In this document: piece by piece, positions 15,163 to 22,789 of the stretch
Numbering within the stretch: the first letter of the stretch is position 1
Layout of the letters: each line of letters starts with the position of its first letter
NCBI GenBank assembly: GCA_017433225.1
Contig: JAFRHS010000011.1
Coordinates: 1-64,000 of the forward strand
Source of the DNA: Clostridia bacterium
Lineage (GTDB): Bacteria; Bacillota; Clostridia; Oscillospirales; Acutalibacteraceae
DNA length: 64,000 nucleotides
Direction of reading: 5' to 3'
The notes under the pieces: model-generated
What the model was told of the DNA's origin: nothing
What the model saw: only the letters and a program-made list of their open reading frames with translations
Databases searched by the model: none
Made by a program: the position numbers and the translations under genes

Positions 15163-15411
15163 CCCCTCTGCAAACTGAAAGTTGCTGAGGAGTCGTGTGA
15201 CTTGGCAGAAGCTTTCTGCGTCTTTGCAGAAGGCTTTTTGTGCGCCCGTGCACACTGCTTGACGCAGGCGGGTGCGTTGAACGGTTCGAGAGCCCGCGCC
15301 CGCAGGGCGGAAGATCGGAAGTTTGGATGGTCGAAAGAGGCTGTGAAACTGCGACAGGAAAGGTTAAACAGGGATTTGGGAAATATCTGGGAGAAAAGTG
15401 TAAATCGCCCC
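15163..15411. other. Intergenic region with orphan terminator, no gene recognised
   Basis: About 250 bases between the MerR promoter and the ylxM promoter. A 10-bp hairpin (15210-15219 with 15226-15235) followed by TTTTT looks like a plus-strand terminator with no gene before it. From 15240 to 15350 the sequence is GC-rich and self-complementary in short stretches. I find no SRP, 6S, RNase P or tmRNA signature. The 83-codon open frame here has no ribosome binding site. Confidence 0.4.
15400..15409 (+). repeat. GTAAATCGCC motif, copy 2 of 4
   Basis: The 10-mer ends two bases before the -35 box of the ylxM-ffh promoter. Other plus-strand copies are at 31-40, 19138-19147 and 34644-34653. Confidence 0.5.
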
Positions 15412-15440
15412 TTGACTTCAGGGGAGCGGGCTTATATAAT
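15412..15440 (+). promoter_or_regulatory. Sigma-A promoter of the ylxM-ffh operon
   Basis: TTGACT (15412-15417), a 17-base spacer and TATAAT (15435-15440) make a near-consensus promoter. It leaves a leader of about 70 bases before the ylxM start. Confidence 0.9.
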
Positions 15441-15518
15441 AGTGGAGCTGTAAAGAGAAAAGACTTTACAGGAGACCGGCGCAGAGCCGGATTATTCAAG
15501 AAACGGGGGTCGAAGGCA

Positions 15519-15884
15519 GTGACGAAGAATTTCGAGCAGATCAATCTTCTCCTGGACTTTTACGGCAGCATGCTGACCGAGCGCCAGAGAAGTTTCCTCG
15601 AGTACTACTACGAAGACGATCTGTCACTGGCGGAGATCGCCGAAAACGAAGGGATCACCCGTCAGGGTGTCCGTGACGCGATCAAGCGTGCCGAAGGGCA
15701 GCTCTACCAGATGGAGGAGCGCCTGGGGCTCGCAAAACGGTTCGCTGAAATGCAGAAAGGTCTCAAAGAGATCGATGAAGCGGCGGAGAGCATCTACGAA
15801 TGCAACATGAGAACGGGCCTGTCCCGGGAGATCAATGAGGCATGCGTCAAGATCCGCTTCCTCGCCGGCGCCCTCAGCGAATAA
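15519..15884 (+). CDS. ylxM: YlxM-family DNA-binding protein, SRP operon
   Basis: The 121-residue protein has a sigma-70 region-4-like helix-turn-helix (LTERQRSFLEYYYEDDLSLAEIAE, then EGITRQGVRDAIKRAE). YlxM is almost always encoded before ffh in Firmicutes and in streptococci modulates SRP activity. The start is GTG at 15519; its ribosome binding site is mediocre (GGGGG and GAAGG upstream). ffh follows after 11 bases. Confidence 0.9.
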   Translation: MTKNFEQINLLLDFYGSMLTERQRSFLEYYYEDDLSLAEIAENEGITRQGVRDAIKRAEGQLYQMEERLGLAKRFAEMQKGLKEIDEAAESIYECNMRTGLSREINEACVKIRFLAGALSE

Positions 15885-15895
15885 AGGAGAAGCAC

Positions 15896-17269
15896 ATGGC
15901 ATTTGAAGGACTGTCAGACAGACTTGAAGGTGCATTCAAGCGTCTGAAGAGCAAAGGTTCCCTGAATGAACAAGACGTACGTGAAGCCATGCGCGAAGTC
16001 CGGCTTGCCTTACTGGAAGCGGACGTCAGCTACAAAGTCGCAAAGGACTTCACGGCGAAAGTCACGGAACGGGCCATCGGCGCCCAGGTCATGTCCAGCC
16101 TGACGCCTGCACAGATGGTCATCAAGATCGTCAACGAAGAACTCACGGAACTCATGGGCGGCACTCAGACCCGCCTCGCGGAAGCGCAGCATCCGCCGAC
16201 GATCATCATGATGGTCGGCCTTCAGGGTTCCGGTAAAACCACGCACTGTGCGAAGATCGCCAAGAAACTGAAGGGCGAAGGCCACCGGCCCCTGCTGGTC
16301 GCCTGCGACGTCTATCGTCCCGCCGCCATCAAGCAGTTGCAGGTGGTCGGTCAAAACGCCGGTGTCCCCGTGTTCGAAGCCGGACAGGGCGACCCCGTCG
16401 AGATCGCACAGAACGGCATCCGCCTGGCGAAAGACCAGGGTTACGACTACGTCTTCATCGACACCGCCGGTCGTCTCCACGTAGACGAACAGCTCATGCA
16501 GGAACTGCAGAACATCAAAGCTGCGGTCCACCCGCACGAGATCCTGCTGGTCGTCGACTCCATGACCGGTCAGGACGCCGTCAACGTCGCATCTTCGTTC
16601 AACGATCAGGTCGGCATCGACGGCATCGTCCTCACCAAGCTGGACGGTGACACCCGCGGAGGTGCCGCACTTTCCGCACGGGCCATTACCGGCAAGCCCA
16701 TCAAATTTTCCGGTACCGGCGAGAAGCTCGACGACCTCGAGTACTTCCACCCGGACAGAATGGCTTCCCGCATCCTCGGCATGGGCGATATGCTGTCGCT
16801 CATCGAACGGGCGGAGCAGCAGTACTCCGACGAGGAAGCCGAAAAGATGGAGCGAAAACTCCGCAAGAACAAGTTCGACATGAACGACCTGCTCGACAAC
16901 CTGCAGAAGGTCCGCAAACTCGGCCCGCTGAAGGACGTCCTCGGAATGCTCCCGGGCGTCGGCGGCCAGCTGAAGGATGTGGACATCGACGAGCACCAGT
17001 TCGACCGCATCCAGGCCCTCATCCTCTCGATGACGCCGCAGGAGCGGGAGAAACCCGAGATCCTCGACGCCTCGCGGAAACGCCGCATCGCGGCCGGTTC
17101 GGGTCAGAAGGTCGAAGACGTCAATCGCCTGCTTGCCCAGTACAAGCAGATGCAGAAAATGTTCAAACAGATGAACAGCAAAAAAGCCAGAAAACAGTTA
17201 CAGAGACTGACAGCAAACGGGAATATGGACGGCCTCAAGGACCTCGATATCACCAAGCTCGGTATGTAA
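15896..17269 (+). CDS. ffh: Signal recognition particle protein Ffh
   Basis: Ffh binds SRP RNA and signal sequences and delivers ribosomes to FtsY at the membrane. The 457-residue protein contains the N domain, the GTPase G domain (GLQGSGKTTHCAKIA, DVYRPAAIKQL, DTAGRLHVD, TKLDGDTRGGAAL) and a methionine-rich M domain (GMLPGVGGQLKDV, then YKQMQKMFKQM). AAAGGAG precedes the ATG at 15896. The usual Gram-positive order ffh-rpsP-khpA-rimM-trmD follows. Confidence 0.98.
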   Translation: MAFEGLSDRLEGAFKRLKSKGSLNEQDVREAMREVRLALLEADVSYKVAKDFTAKVTERAIGAQVMSSLTPAQMVIKIVNEELTELMGGTQTRLAEAQHPPTIIMMVGLQGSGKTTHCAKIAKKLKGEGHRPLLVACDVYRPAAIKQLQVVGQNAGVPVFEAGQGDPVEIAQNGIRLAKDQGYDYVFIDTAGRLHVDEQLMQELQNIKAAVHPHEILLVVDSMTGQDAVNVASSFNDQVGIDGIVLTKLDGDTRGGAALSARAITGKPIKFSGTGEKLDDLEYFHPDRMASRILGMGDMLSLIERAEQQYSDEEAEKMERKLRKNKFDMNDLLDNLQKVRKLGPLKDVLGMLPGVGGQLKDVDIDEHQFDRIQALILSMTPQEREKPEILDASRKRRIAAGSGQKVEDVNRLLAQYKQMQKMFKQMNSKKARKQLQRLTANGNMDGLKDLDITKLGM

Positions 17270-17295
17270 CCTGAAAAACATTGGAGGAAAAAACC

Positions 17296-17541
17296 ATGGC
17301 AGTTAAAATCAGACTTAGAAGAATGGGCGCCAAGAGACAGCCGTCCTATCGTGTTGTTGTCGCAGATTCCAGATATCCGCGCGACGGCCGTTTCATCGAA
17401 GAGATCGGTTTCTATGATCCCACCAAGAGCCCGTCCGTCATCCGTATCGATAACGAAAAAGCTCAGCAGTGGCTCAAGAACGGCGCGCAGCCGACCGATA
17501 CCGTTCGGGCTCTCCTGAAGAAGTCCGGCGCGATCCAGTAA
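17296..17541 (+). CDS. rpsP: 30S ribosomal protein S16
   Basis: The 81-residue protein begins [30 protein letters not shown], the S16 signature, and ends with the [17 protein letters not shown] segment. It has TTGGAGG upstream of the ATG at 17296. It is an assembly protein of the 30S body and sits between ffh and khpA. Confidence 0.98.
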   Translation: MAVKIRLRRMGAKRQPSYRVVVADSRYPRDGRFIEEIGFYDPTKSPSVIRIDNEKAQQWLKNGAQPTDTVRALLKKSGAIQ

Positions 17542-17554
17542 TCGGAGGCGCAAC

Positions 17555-17788
17555 ATGCAGGAATTACTCACCAGCATCGCTCAGGGTCTCGTGGAAGATC
17601 CGGCCAGTGTGACTGTCACTGTGGACGAGCCGAATGAGAACGGTGTCACCGTATACCATCTCCATGTGGCCGCCGACGACATGGGCAGAGTCATTGGCAA
17701 GCAGGGGCGTATCGCCAAGGCGATCCGCACGGTCATGAGAGCCGCAGCCAACCGCGCTGAGACCCGCATCGCCGTCGAGATCGACTGA
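17555..17788 (+). CDS. khpA: KH-domain RNA-binding protein KhpA
   Basis: The 77-residue protein is a single KH domain with the GRVIGKQGRIAKAIRTVMRA motif (GxxG loop). KhpA pairs with KhpB/Jag and affects cell division and RNA metabolism in Gram-positive bacteria. ATG at 17555 with TCGGAGG upstream, 13 bases after rpsP. A terminator-like hairpin follows it. Confidence 0.95.
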   Translation: MQELLTSIAQGLVEDPASVTVTVDEPNENGVTVYHLHVAADDMGRVIGKQGRIAKAIRTVMRAAANRAETRIAVEID

Positions 17789-17800
17789 TCGCAAACGAAC

Positions 17801-17833
17801 AGGGTATCTGCCACACCGCAGGTACCCTTTTGT
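17801..17833 (+). terminator. Terminator or attenuator between khpA and rimM
   Basis: An 11-bp stem (17801-17811 with 17818-17828) is followed by a T-rich tract interrupted by one G. It would reduce rimM-trmD transcription relative to rpsP, giving a ribosomal protein more transcript than the modification enzymes. Confidence 0.75.
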
Positions 17834-17853
17834 TTTTCCGAAGGAGGAGTCCG

Positions 17854-18387
17854 ATGAAACTTCCATATCTGGAACTCGGTAAAGTACAGAACACCCATGG
17901 CGTCCATGGCGAACTGCGCGTCGAACCCTGGTGCGACACTCCCGAGCTCTTTGACGTCGTCGAGACCGTCTATCTCAAAAAGGACGGGGGAGAGCCGTAC
18001 CGCGTGGTCTCCTGGAGACCGCACAAACACCTCGTGCTCCTGACGCTGGCCGGCGTGGGCGATGTAGACACCGCTGCCCGGCTCAAGAACCGCATCCTCT
18101 ATGTGGAGCGGGACGCCATCGCGGACACCCTTCCGGAGGGGAAACACTTCATCGCCGAAATGGTCGGATGTGAGGTCCGCAACGCCGACGACGAGTCGAT
18201 CGTTTACGGCAAGCTCACGGACGTCTTCAACCGCGGCGCCAACAATGTCTGGGAGATCCGCAACGGGGACAAAGAGTACCTGATGCCGGACATCCCGGGG
18301 ATCGTCGTGTCCGTGGACATCGAGAAGGAGGTCGCCCTGGTGCGGCCCATCCCCGGTATCTTTGACGACGCGGAGGAAGTGCGATGA
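17854..18387 (+). CDS. rimM: 16S rRNA processing protein RimM
   Basis: RimM helps mature the 3' domain of 16S rRNA and binds S19. The 177-residue protein shows the N-terminal RimM barrel (LGKVQNTHGVHGELRVEPW) and the C-terminal PRC-type barrel (GCEVRNADDESIVYGKLTDV, then EYLMPDIPGIVVSVD). ATG at 17854 with AAGGAGGAG upstream. Its TGA overlaps the ATG of trmD (ATGA). Confidence 0.95.
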   Translation: MKLPYLELGKVQNTHGVHGELRVEPWCDTPELFDVVETVYLKKDGGEPYRVVSWRPHKHLVLLTLAGVGDVDTAARLKNRILYVERDAIADTLPEGKHFIAEMVGCEVRNADDESIVYGKLTDVFNRGANNVWEIRNGDKEYLMPDIPGIVVSVDIEKEVALVRPIPGIFDDAEEVR

Positions 18388-19127
18388 GGATCGACATCAT
18401 GACCCTGTTCCCGGAGATGTGCGAGGCGTTCCTCTCCGAGAGCATCATCGGCAGGGCCCGGGCCGCGGGACACGTGGACATCCGCTGTGTCAACATCCGG
18501 GACTATGCCGGCAACAAACACAACCGGGTGGACGACTACCCCTACGGCGGCGGGACCGGCATGGTCATGAAGCCGAACCCCATCTATGACTGCTATCAGG
18601 CCGTCACGGAGGGCGGGGCGCGGAAGTGCCACCTCATCTATCTGACGCCTCAGGGGAAGACCCTGACCCAGGAGCGGGTCCGGGAACTGTCTGAAATGGA
18701 TGATCTCGTCTTCCTGTGCGGCCACTATGAAGGGGTCGACGAGCGGGTCATCGAAGAGATCGTCGATGAAGAGATCTCCATCGGCGACTACGTCCTCACC
18801 GGCGGGGAACTGCCCGCCCTCATCCTGGCAGACAGCATCTCGAGGATGCTGCCCGGTGTCCTCGCGAACGAGGACGCCTTTACGGAGGAGAGCCATTACG
18901 GCCACCTCCTCGAGTACCCCCAGTACACCCGTCCCGCCGAATGGCAGGGCAGGGAAGTGCCGGAAGTGCTGCTCTCCGGAGACCATGGAAAGGTGGACCG
19001 GTGGCGGCTCGAACAGGCCGTGGCGCGCACGCTCGAGCGCCGTCCGGACATGCTGGAGGCCGCGGACGCAGCCGGCGAACTGACGAAAGAAGAGCGCGAG
19101 ATCCTCGACACGTTGAAGGATGTGTGA
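18384..19127 (+). CDS. trmD: tRNA (guanine37-N1)-methyltransferase TrmD, operon copy
   Basis: TrmD methylates G37 next to anticodon position G36, preventing +1 frameshifts. The 247-residue SPOUT enzyme keeps the trefoil-knot motifs: DIMTLFPEM, DYPYGGGTGMVM, LCGHYEGVDERVIE, SIGDYVLTGGELPA and LLSGDHGKVDRWR. It is in the conserved rimM-trmD context with a 4-base overlap, so this is probably the housekeeping copy. A second intact TrmD is encoded at 58106-58855. Confidence 0.96.
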   Translation: MRIDIMTLFPEMCEAFLSESIIGRARAAGHVDIRCVNIRDYAGNKHNRVDDYPYGGGTGMVMKPNPIYDCYQAVTEGGARKCHLIYLTPQGKTLTQERVRELSEMDDLVFLCGHYEGVDERVIEEIVDEEISIGDYVLTGGELPALILADSISRMLPGVLANEDAFTEESHYGHLLEYPQYTRPAEWQGREVPEVLLSGDHGKVDRWRLEQAVARTLERRPDMLEAADAAGELTKEEREILDTLKDV

Positions 19128-19318
19128 GGAGCAATCGGTAAATCGCCAAAGAGGGCTGCCTATATTTTGTGGTGGGTGAAACAGCGACTACCATATACAG
19201 GTTTGACGAAAAACGGAAACTGTCGTGATAGTACAAAAGTGACCCGAAAAAACTGTGAAATCTCCACAAACTGGATTTGGAAAAGCCTTTTTTGTTTGTC
19301 CGCTCAAACGAAAAATGG
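19128..19318. other. Intergenic region after trmD, no gene recognised
   Basis: About 190 AT-rich bases lie between trmD and the terminator at 19319. One copy of GTAAATCGCC is at 19138-19147, 11 bases after the trmD stop. No ribosome-bound frame of useful length and no known RNA motif is seen. Confidence 0.4.
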
Positions 19319-19345
19319 AAAACGCCTTCGATTTGGGCGTTTTTC
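19319..19345 (+). terminator. Terminator of the ffh-trmD transcript
   Basis: AAAACGCC (19319-19326) pairs with GGCGTTTT (19336-19343), and the T run continues. It lies about 190 bases after trmD and just before the ptsH promoter. Confidence 0.75.
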
Positions 19346-19348
19346 TCA

Positions 19349-19377
19349 TTGACGAGGGGTACCTCCTTGCATATAAT
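19349..19377 (+). promoter_or_regulatory. Sigma-A promoter of ptsH
   Basis: TTGACG (19349-19354), 17 bases, TATAAT (19372-19377). It leaves a leader of about 50 bases. Confidence 0.9.
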
Positions 19378-19434
19378 ATTCAAGAAATTTGTTAAACAAC
19401 TATTTTTCTTTTTCTATTTGTGAGGGAATTTGCT

Positions 19435-19698
19435 ATGTATGTCAAAAGCGTAAAAGTTCAGAATCAGGTTGGTTTACATGCCCGTCCGGCAACGTTCTTC
19501 ATCCAGAAGGCTAACGAATTCAAGTCCAGCATCTGGGTCGAGAAAGACGAGAGACGCGTCAACGCCAAGTCCCTTCTCGGCGTTCTGTCTCTTGGCATCA
19601 TGGGCGGTACCGACATCAAGATCATGGCCGGCGGCTCCGATGAAGAGGAAGCAGTCGACGCTCTGGTCGCACTTGTCGAATCCGGCTTCGCTGAATAA
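19435..19698 (+). CDS. ptsH: Phosphocarrier protein HPr
   Basis: The 87-residue protein carries the catalytic His15 in GLHARPA and Ser46 in NAKSLLGV, the site for HPr kinase in Gram-positive carbon control. Presence of His15 separates it from Crh. It transfers phosphate from enzyme I to sugar-specific EIIs. No ptsI or EII gene is in the window; the gene has its own promoter and terminator. ATG at 19435 with GAGGGA upstream. Confidence 0.95.
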   Translation: MYVKSVKVQNQVGLHARPATFFIQKANEFKSSIWVEKDERRVNAKSLLGVLSLGIMGGTDIKIMAGGSDEEEAVDALVALVESGFAE

Positions 19699-19722
19699 TC
19701 GATACCAATAAAAAAGATTCTG

Positions 19723-19751
19723 AGCACACTGCCTCGGCGGTGTGCTTGTTC
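19723..19751 (+). terminator. Terminator of ptsH
   Basis: An 11-bp stem (19723-19733 with 19736-19746, one wobble) is followed by the T-rich TTGTTCTGTT. Confidence 0.75.
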
Positions 19752-19760
19752 TGTTATAAT
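19752..19760 (+). promoter_or_regulatory. Extended -10 promoter of uvrC
   Basis: TGTTATAAT: extended -10 with TATAAT at 19755-19760, 24 bases before the uvrC start. No -35 match. Confidence 0.55.
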
Positions 19761-19783
19761 AGGAAAAAAGGGAGGTGAAGTAC

Positions 19784-21682
19784 ATGGAAAACCCGAAGAT
19801 GAAAGCCCTGCGGGAAAAGGCGATGCGCCTGCCCCTGGTCCCCGGCGTCTACATCATGAAGAACGGGAAGGGCGAAGTCATCTACATCGGCAAGGCGAAA
19901 GTCCTGAAGAACCGGGTCAGTCAGTACTTCGGCTCTCAGAACAACCACTCGACAAAGGTCCGCCGCATGGTGGAGAACGTCCGGGACTTCGACTACATCC
20001 TCTGCGGCAGCGAGTTCGAAGCGCTCATCCTCGAGTGCAGTCTCATCAAGCAGAACATGCCGAAGTACAACATCCTTCTGAAGGATGACAAGGGCTACCG
20101 GTATGTGAAGATCACGAACGAAGAGTGGCGCCGCATCAAATATGTCAAACAGAAGCAGGAAGAGGACGCGAAGTACATCGGACCGTACCTCTCGGGGTTC
20201 GTCGTCAGTGAGTCGGTGGATGCCGCTCTGAAGATCTTCAAACTCCCGGACTGCAACCGGTCGTTCCCCGGCACCGGGCCGAACGTCCGGCCCTGCCTTC
20301 GTTACTACATCGGCCAGTGCAGCGCGCCCTGCTGCGGGAAGATCTCGCTCGACGACTACAACGCGGCCGTCGACGAGGCCATCGAATTCCTCAAAGGGGA
20401 AGTGAAGCGCGGCGGCACGAAGGAGTATGTCGAACTGCTCGAGCAGCGGATGGAGCACTACGCTGAGAACCTCGAGTTCGAGCGGGCTGCCGAGATGCGC
20501 GACCGCCTGAACGCCATCAAACGGATCTCCGAAAAACAGAAAGTCATCTTCTCCGGGGACGACACCGAAGACGTTTTCTCACTCGCGAGAGAAGACGACC
20601 GCATCTGCTTCAATGTCCTTCGCATCAACGACGGACGGCTCTCCTCCAGTGAGACGTACTTCACCGAACTGGACGAGACGCTCGAGAACACCCGTGCCGA
20701 GATGCTGAAGCGTTACTACACCGTTCACGATGACATCCCGTCCAAGATCATCCTGGACGGCCCCGCCGCGGACGACGAGCTCATCGAGCAGTGGCTGACG
20801 GAGACGGCAGGCAGGAAATGCCGGCTCGTCGTCCCGCAGAAAGGCCGGCAGCTCGAGCTCTCCCAGATGTCGAAGAACAACGCCTATGAGAAACTGGCAC
20901 AGACGCACAAGCGGTCCAAAGCGGACACCGCGGTCATCGAGCTCGGCGAGCTGCTCGGCCTTTCGAGCCCGCCGGAGTTCATCGAGTCCTATGACATCTC
21001 CCATACGGCGGGCGCGGATGCCGTCGGCGGCATGGTCGTCTTCAAAAACGGCGTCCCGTACAAGGACTCCTACCGCAAGTTCACGATCAAAGAAGCGGTC
21101 GGCGGCGACGACTACGGCAGCATGGAGGAAGTCCTGGACCGCCGGTTCTCCCACTACTTCAAAGACCTCGAAGAACTGAAGGAAAAGGCGGAGGAAGACG
21201 GGGAAGACCTCGAAGAACTGCTGAAAAACGCCAAAGGGTTCGCGCGTCTCCCGGACCTCATCCTGATGGACGGCGGCCTCGGCCAGGTCCATGCGGCGCA
21301 GAAGATCCTGCATAAGTACGACCTCGACATCCCTATCTTCGGCATGGTCAAGGACTCGAAGCACCGGACCCGCGCCATCGCGCATGACGGGGGAGAGATC
21401 TCCATCTCCGGGGCGCGGAAAGTCTTCGCGCTCGTCACCGGCATCCAGGACGAAGTCCACCGCTACGCCATCGGGTTCCACCATCAGAAACATTCGAAAG
21501 GCGCCCGGAAGAGCGCCCTCACCGATATCCCCGGCATCGGGCCGAAGAAGGCCGAGATCCTCTGGAAGGAATTCAAGACGCTCGACGCCATCCGCCGGGC
21601 GGACATCGCGGACCTCGCCGCGGTCCCCGGCATCTCCAATACGGACGCTGTCAACATCAAAAAAGTGCTTCATTATAATTAA
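19784..21682 (+). CDS. uvrC: UvrABC system protein C
   Basis: UvrC makes both incisions in nucleotide-excision repair. The 632-residue protein has the GIY-YIG nuclease (GVYIMKNGKGEVIYIGKAK) for the 3' cut, a UVR domain (ENLEFERAAEMRDRL) that binds UvrB, an RNase H-like domain (ESYDISHTAGADAVGGMVVF) for the 5' cut, and C-terminal helix-hairpin-helix motifs (IPGIGPKKAEILW, VPGISNTDAVNIKK). ATG at 19784 is preferred over the upstream in-frame GTG because GGAGG lies 8 bases before it. Confidence 0.97.
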   Translation: MENPKMKALREKAMRLPLVPGVYIMKNGKGEVIYIGKAKVLKNRVSQYFGSQNNHSTKVRRMVENVRDFDYILCGSEFEALILECSLIKQNMPKYNILLKDDKGYRYVKITNEEWRRIKYVKQKQEEDAKYIGPYLSGFVVSESVDAALKIFKLPDCNRSFPGTGPNVRPCLRYYIGQCSAPCCGKISLDDYNAAVDEAIEFLKGEVKRGGTKEYVELLEQRMEHYAENLEFERAAEMRDRLNAIKRISEKQKVIFSGDDTEDVFSLAREDDRICFNVLRINDGRLSSSETYFTELDETLENTRAEMLKRYYTVHDDIPSKIILDGPAADDELIEQWLTETAGRKCRLVVPQKGRQLELSQMSKNNAYEKLAQTHKRSKADTAVIELGELLGLSSPPEFIESYDISHTAGADAVGGMVVFKNGVPYKDSYRKFTIKEAVGGDDYGSMEEVLDRRFSHYFKDLEELKEKAEEDGEDLEELLKNAKGFARLPDLILMDGGLGQVHAAQKILHKYDLDIPIFGMVKDSKHRTRAIAHDGGEISISGARKVFALVTGIQDEVHRYAIGFHHQKHSKGARKSALTDIPGIGPKKAEILWKEFKTLDAIRRADIADLAAVPGISNTDAVNIKKVLHYN

Positions 21683-21692
21683 GTTATTATAG

Positions 21693-21722
21693 TTGACAAA
21701 CAAAGTGCCGATATGAGACAAT
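21693..21722 (+). promoter_or_regulatory. Candidate promoter of rsmD-coaD
   Basis: A consensus TTGACA (21693-21698) lies 18 bases before GACAAT (21717-21722). The -10 is weak; the AT-rich context and 28-base distance to the rsmD start support it. Confidence 0.5.
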
Positions 21723-21750
21723 AAACTGCATTAATAGGAGGAGTCTTCCC

Positions 21751-22299
21751 ATGAGAGTCATTTCGGGAACGGCACGCGGCATGCGGCTGACCACTCTGGA
21801 GGGGCTGGACGTCCGACCCACGACCGACAAGGTCAAGGAGTCATTGTTCAATATCATCCAGTTCGACATCGAAGGCAGACGGGTCCTCGACCTGTTCGCG
21901 GGGTCCGGCCAGCTCGGCATCGAAGCACTGAGCCGCGGCGCGGAACACGCCACCTTCGTGGACCGCAGTCCGAAGTCCGTCGCCGTCGTCCGAAAGAATC
22001 TCGAACACACGAAACTGGCACCTCTTGCCACGGTTCGTCAGGAGGAGTCCAAAACATTCCTGTTAAAGACCCGGGACACGTTCGACCTCGCGTTCCTCGA
22101 CCCGCCTTACGGGCAGGGACTCATTGGCACAGTTCTGCCGGAACTGGTCGGACACATGTCGGACTACGGCATCATCCTCTGTGAGACCTCCCGGGACGAA
22201 ACACTCCCCGAGTCGGTCGGGGACTTCTATGCGGCAAAGACGTACCGCTACGGAAAGATCCAGCTGACGCTCTACCGCAAGAAGGAGGACGAAACATGA
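21751..22299 (+). CDS. rsmD: 16S rRNA (guanine966-N2)-methyltransferase RsmD
   Basis: The 182-residue methyltransferase starts MRVISGTARG-like, with the SAM motif VLDLFAGSGQLGIEALSRGA and the catalytic DPPY (LAFLDPPYGQG). It modifies G966 of 16S rRNA. Its last four bases overlap the ATG of coaD, the usual Firmicutes pair. AGGAGG precedes the ATG. Confidence 0.95.
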   Translation: MRVISGTARGMRLTTLEGLDVRPTTDKVKESLFNIIQFDIEGRRVLDLFAGSGQLGIEALSRGAEHATFVDRSPKSVAVVRKNLEHTKLAPLATVRQEESKTFLLKTRDTFDLAFLDPPYGQGLIGTVLPELVGHMSDYGIILCETSRDETLPESVGDFYAAKTYRYGKIQLTLYRKKEDET

Positions 22300-22784
22300 A
22301 AACCGCCATCTGCCCCGGCAGTTTCGACCCTGTGACCAACGGGCACCTCGATGTCATTGAACGCGCGTCGAAGATCTTCGACGAAGTCTACGTGGTCGTC
22401 ATGACGAACTATCAGAAGATCGGCTCCACGACCTTTACGGAAGCCGAACGAGTCGACCTCATCGAACGCAGCATCGGGCATCTCCCGAACGTCAGGGTCG
22501 ACACCTACAGCGGACTTCTCGCGGACTATGCCGCGGAACACGACATCCACATCATCGTCAAAGGCCTGCGGGCCGTCTCGGACTTCGAGAACGAGTTCCA
22601 GCAGTCCATCGCCAACAAACACATCAACAATAGTCTCGAAACGGTCTTCCTGCCCAGTTCGGAGAACCACATGTTCCTGAGCTCGAGCTTCATCAAGCAG
22701 ATCGGCCAGCTCGGCGGAGATATCTCCGACTTCGTGCCGGAACCGGTGAGAGACGACATCATAAAAAGATTAAGGAAGGAATAA
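22296..22784 (+). CDS. coaD: Pantetheine-phosphate adenylyltransferase
   Basis: CoaD makes dephospho-CoA from 4'-phosphopantetheine and ATP. The 162-residue protein has the nucleotidyltransferase motif PGSFDPVTNGHLDVIERA and the C-terminal ISSTxxR-related segment, here LSSSFIKQIGQLGGDIS. It overlaps rsmD by four bases (ATGA). A CoaC-like flavoprotein of the same pathway is encoded at 54619. Confidence 0.96.
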   Translation: MKTAICPGSFDPVTNGHLDVIERASKIFDEVYVVVMTNYQKIGSTTFTEAERVDLIERSIGHLPNVRVDTYSGLLADYAAEHDIHIIVKGLRAVSDFENEFQQSIANKHINNSLETVFLPSSENHMFLSSSFIKQIGQLGGDISDFVPEPVRDDIIKRLRKE

Positions 22785-22789
22785 CCAAC

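Noticed and set aside
15240..15411. Possible SRP RNA, 6S RNA or RNase P RNA upstream of ffh
   Set aside because: The conserved SRP Alu/helix 8 words and RNase P core words are not present; only generic GC-rich pairing is seen.
15202..15453. 83-codon frame between merR and ylxM
   Set aside because: Begins at a non-ATG codon without a ribosome binding site, spans a terminator and the ylxM promoter, and has no family resemblance.
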